Positions 7,716 through 9,670 of a DNA stretch of 9,670 nt are shown piece after piece; the first letter of the stretch is position 1, and the number at the start of each line of letters is the position of its first letter. The notes below the pieces were generated by a model. That model searched no databases, was not told the DNA's origin, and worked only from the letters and a program-made list of their open reading frames with translations. The stretch spans positions 1 to 9,670 of the forward strand of contig CAJXXJ010000092.1 in assembly GCA_913062745.1 (NCBI GenBank). Reading direction: 5' to 3'. The DNA comes from an uncultured Phaeodactylibacter sp. GTDB lineage: Bacteria; Bacteroidota; Bacteroidia; Chitinophagales; Saprospiraceae. Made by a program: the position numbers and the translations under genes.

Positions 7716-8138
7716 ATGAAAACGAATGCATTTTGGACCATCTTCTTCAGCCTCATTTTATCCGTCGGCATTGTAGCCTGCGGAGACGCCGGCAACAATA
7801 TGGAAGATGCTGAAGAAGACCTCGAAAGCGCCGGTGAGGAAATCGGCGATGCCTTCCGCGCAGAGCAGGAAGAGCTGGAAGCTAATATCAATGAAACCCA
7901 GCAAGCACTGCAGGAAGAGATGGAAGAAATCGAAGCCAATATGGAAAACGCTTCCGCCGAAGCCCGTGCTGAGATGCAGGAAGAATATAACGAACTCGAA
8001 CGTTGGAATAATGATTTGGACCGGGAACTCGAACAGGTAGAACGCACTACCGAAGAGGGCTGGAACAATTTCAAAACCAATGTGGACCGGACACTCAGCG
8101 AAATTGACCGGGAGCTAAGCGACAATGATTACGACTAA
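7716..8138 (+). CDS. acidic coiled-coil lipoprotein of unknown function
   Basis: This 140-residue protein has a lipoprotein signal: a hydrophobic segment (7-21) ending IVAC, with Cys22 as the lipidated residue. It should be anchored in the outer or inner membrane. From about residue 28 to the end it is almost continuous charged helix, very rich in Glu and Asp, with few aromatic residues except two Trp-Asn-Asn sites. EELEANI (about 52-58) recurs as EEIEANM (70-76), exactly 18 residues later, which suggests a repeated amphipathic helix. No enzyme motif is present. A weak AGGA lies 3 bases before the ATG. The barrel gene ends 35 bases upstream and the CsbD gene starts 116 bases downstream, so a stress-related envelope role is plausible by association. 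It may resemble hydrophilic protective proteins or a spacer between membrane and cell wall, but this is inference. Confidence 0.87.
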   Translation: MKTNAFWTIFFSLILSVGIVACGDAGNNMEDAEEDLESAGEEIGDAFRAEQEELEANINETQQALQEEMEEIEANMENASAEARAEMQEEYNELERWNNDLDRELEQVERTTEEGWNNFKTNVDRTLSEIDRELSDNDYD

Positions 8139-8203
8139 GCAGCGGAGCCAATAAATTGGGCCCTGCCGGCTTCCCAAAGCCTCAGATGGGCATGACCGAT
8201 TTA

Positions 8204-8232
8204 TTGCCGTTAAGCTGCAAAGACTATATTTT
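8204..8232 (+). promoter_or_regulatory. possible promoter of the CsbD gene
   Basis: TTG (8204-8206) is followed after 18 bases by TATATTTT (8225-8232), which matches the Bacteroidota -7 consensus TAnnTTTG except at the last base. The ATG at 8255 lies 22 bases downstream. The arrangement suggests that the CsbD gene can be transcribed separately from the lipoprotein gene. The region is AT-rich, so chance matches are possible. Confidence 0.3.
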
Positions 8233-8254
8233 TTTCACCCAAAACTTTATCCAA

Positions 8255-8446
8255 ATGACAGCTCTTGAAGATCAAATCAGAGGCAATTGGAAACAAATTC
8301 GCGGTAAACTGAAGGAAAAGTACGGAGAGCTCTCCGACGATGACTTAAAGTACACCGAAGGCAAAGAAGATCAGCTGATCGGCCGCCTTCAGTCCCGCCT
8401 CGGCCAAAACAAGCACGAACTGAAGCGCACGATTGACAGCCTGTAA
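8255..8446 (+). CDS. CsbD/YjbJ-family small stress-response protein
   Basis: This encodes a 63-residue, highly charged, cytoplasmic helical protein. It matches the CsbD family along its whole length: GNWKQIRGKLKEKYGELSDD is followed by EGKEDQLIGRLQSRLG, the same order and spacing as E. coli YjbJ (69 residues). In other bacteria family members are strongly induced by general stress (CsbD belongs to the Bacillus sigma-B regulon), but their biochemical role is unsettled. The ATG at 8255 is chosen because family similarity starts within a few residues of it. Upstream in-frame codons back to 8156 encode unrelated sequence. A candidate promoter lies just upstream and a strong terminator 20 bases downstream, so it may be its own transcription unit. 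It could also be the last gene of the barrel-lipoprotein block. Confidence 0.95.
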   Translation: MTALEDQIRGNWKQIRGKLKEKYGELSDDDLKYTEGKEDQLIGRLQSRLGQNKHELKRTIDSL

Positions 8447-8465
8447 TCGTTAGCTTTTTAAACCC

Positions 8466-8499
8466 AAAGGCCGCAGCGCATTCCGCGCTGCGGCCTTTT
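8466..8499 (+). terminator. strong intrinsic terminator after the CsbD gene
   Basis: AAAGGCCGCAGCGC (8466-8479) pairs perfectly with GCGCTGCGGCCTTT (8485-8498) across a 5-base loop, ATTCC. A T run (8496-8499) closes it. On the minus strand the same hairpin ends in TTTGGGTTT, so it may also terminate the convergent gene whose stop codon is at 8504-8506, only 5 bases away. Confidence 0.88.
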
Positions 8500-8503
8500 C
8501 AAT

Positions 8504-9670
8504 TTAGGAGCGGCTCACATAATACTCCAGGTATTTGCACTCCCGGACGGCCCGGTCGTAGAAATCGGTATCCGCATATTCCTTTTGCAGCCGCTGGAAG
8601 TAAGTCCGGTAACCCGCTGCCCGGATGTTTGCCTGATAGCGCTCGTAGTTTTCGTCAGTATCGCCCCAATCCTGTATCGTAAATTGCCCCCACCAGTCGC
8701 CGCCTTCCGCCTGCAATTTCATCAGGTAGAGGTTCTGCTCCGCTTTGGCAGCCATGAAACAGGCTTTGGCAGCCAGCTCTTCGTCCTGCGCCAGCTGCAT
8801 CGCTTTCTGGTAAAAGTTCAGCGCGGCCGAACAATCTGTAAAGCCGGTATAGTAGGAGCCGCTGCGGTGGTAGTTAATGACGTACCAGGCAGGCCCAAAG
8901 TAGGTCATATTGTAATAGGCATTGCCCAACAGGTAGTAATCCATCGCGCTATTGCCCTCCTCTGCCAGCTTCCGGATGTCCAGCAGCTTTTGTGCAAAGC
9001 TGTCCCGAGTGTACCGGGCGCTCGTACGGGGCTTGCAGTCTTTATCCCGGATACAGTCATTGATCTGCGCATTGAACGGATTGTGCTCCAGCCGGAAATC
9101 AAAGCGGGCCGGCAGGCTGTCGAATATAGCAATAGCCTCCTCCAGCTGGCTTGGGTCGCGCATCAACAGCCGCGCTTTGAGCTCCAGCAGCTCGAGGGAG
9201 ATATCGTGCAATTGCTCCGTAGAGGTGAGCAGGAAGGTATTCCAGGGCGTTTTGTTTCCGGTGAAGTGCTTCAGCGCCAGCAACTCCAGCTGCGTGTGGC
9301 TGGTCTGATTGACGAGCGCGATCAGCGTATCCACGGCTGCCGGCTGCGGGTCAGCTTTGGTCTCATTCAGCATGCGCCGGCGCAGCAGGCTCGCCAGTAC
9401 AGGGTCTCCCTGCTGCTCCAGGCGATAAGCCAGCAGGTCGAGGATGAATTCCTGATTGTTCTGCTCCGTTTGCCACTGCGTGGCCTCATCGTCAAAGACT
9501 TCGGTAATCTCAGTAGCCAGGCGGTTCTCCATGGCTGCGGTAATCGTCTCTGCCTGAATAATATCGATAGCCAGGAGCAGCTCCCGCTGTATGCGCTGAT
9601 AGCTTTCCGGCAGCTCGCCCAGCTCCTCCAGCGTCAGGCGGGCGGTTTGCAGTTTGCCGGCCATGAACTC
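8504..9670 (-). CDS. C-terminal part of a helical TPR-like protein, 5' end outside the window
   Basis: The reading frame stays open to the window edge, so only the last 388 residues are visible. The in-frame ATG at 9664 is probably internal: it lacks a signal peptide and leads directly into helix. The visible part is almost all alpha-helical. TPR-like pairs occur around DYYLLGNAYYNMTYFG, AALNFYQKAMQLAQDEELAAKACFMAAKAEQN and YFQRLQKEYADTDFYDRAVRECKYLEYY, where small and aromatic residues fall at TPR-like positions. A Cys-containing motif (NDCIRDKDCK) lies in the middle. I believe large Bacteroidota proteins of this sort exist without an assigned function, but I cannot name a family. TPR domains usually bind partner proteins. 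Export cannot be judged without the N-terminus. The gene is convergent with the CsbD gene and shares its terminator region. Confidence 0.82.
   Translation of the reverse strand, partial: EFMAGKLQTARLTLEELGELPESYQRIQRELLLAIDIIQAETITAAMENRLATEITEVFDDEATQWQTEQNNQEFILDLLAYRLEQQGDPVLASLLRRRMLNETKADPQPAAVDTLIALVNQTSHTQLELLALKHFTGNKTPWNTFLLTSTEQLHDISLELLELKARLLMRDPSQLEEAIAIFDSLPARFDFRLEHNPFNAQINDCIRDKDCKPRTSARYTRDSFAQKLLDIRKLAEEGNSAMDYYLLGNAYYNMTYFGPAWYVINYHRSGSYYTGFTDCSAALNFYQKAMQLAQDEELAAKACFMAAKAEQNLYLMKLQAEGGDWWGQFTIQDWGDTDENYERYQANIRAAGYRTYFQRLQKEYADTDFYDRAVRECKYLEYYVSRS

Noticed and set aside
8156..8181. Weak hairpins (TTGGG/CCCAA and GGCTT/AAGCC) after the lipoprotein gene
   Set aside because: The stems are only 5 bp, mutually exclusive, and not followed by a T run, so they do not support a terminator.
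8156..8254. N-terminal extension of the CsbD protein from a TTG at 8156
   Set aside because: The extra 33 residues do not belong to the CsbD family, and the stretch contains the probable promoter. The ATG at 8255 matches the family's usual length.

Overview
The window reads as a chromosomal segment of a moderately GC-rich Bacteroidota, possibly Saprospiria-like. Four things point that way: a secreted tricorn-type S41 peptidase, several export signals ending in an Ala-Gln type cleavage site, start codons without a strong Shine-Dalgarno sequence, and short sequences resembling the Bacteroidota promoter element TAnnTTTG. The taxonomic call comes from gene content and style only. No rRNA or other marker gene is present. 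I see no tRNA, rRNA, CRISPR array, transposase or phage gene.

Layout, left to right. A complete secreted tricorn-family serine peptidase (35-3268, +) ends in a strong hairpin terminator. That terminator runs almost directly into the start codon of a polytopic GT-C/GT39-like membrane glycosyltransferase (3305-4927, +). Convergent to it is a two-gene unit on the minus strand (6815 down to 5099) encoding two exported proteins I do not recognise, with a 4-base gap between them. The 171 bases between the convergent genes hold an imperfect palindromic element of about 130 bases, which could be a terminator, a dispersed repeat or a MITE-like remnant.

A divergent, AT-richer block follows on the plus strand: an outer-membrane beta-barrel protein (6934-7680), a very acidic coiled-coil lipoprotein (7716-8138) and a CsbD/YjbJ-type small stress protein (8255-8446). 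It closes with a 14-bp-stem terminator at 8466-8499. The right edge (8504-9670, -) is the C-terminal part of a helical, TPR-like protein whose start lies outside the window.

Functionally the window is dominated by the cell envelope: periplasmic proteolysis, sugar transfer, an outer-membrane barrel, a lipoprotein and exported unknowns. Nothing in it is clearly a new multi-gene system. The observations most worth following are the palindromic element, the terminator abutting a start codon, the barrel-lipoprotein-CsbD cluster, the paired exported unknowns, and an apparent change in the substrate pocket of the tricorn peptidase.
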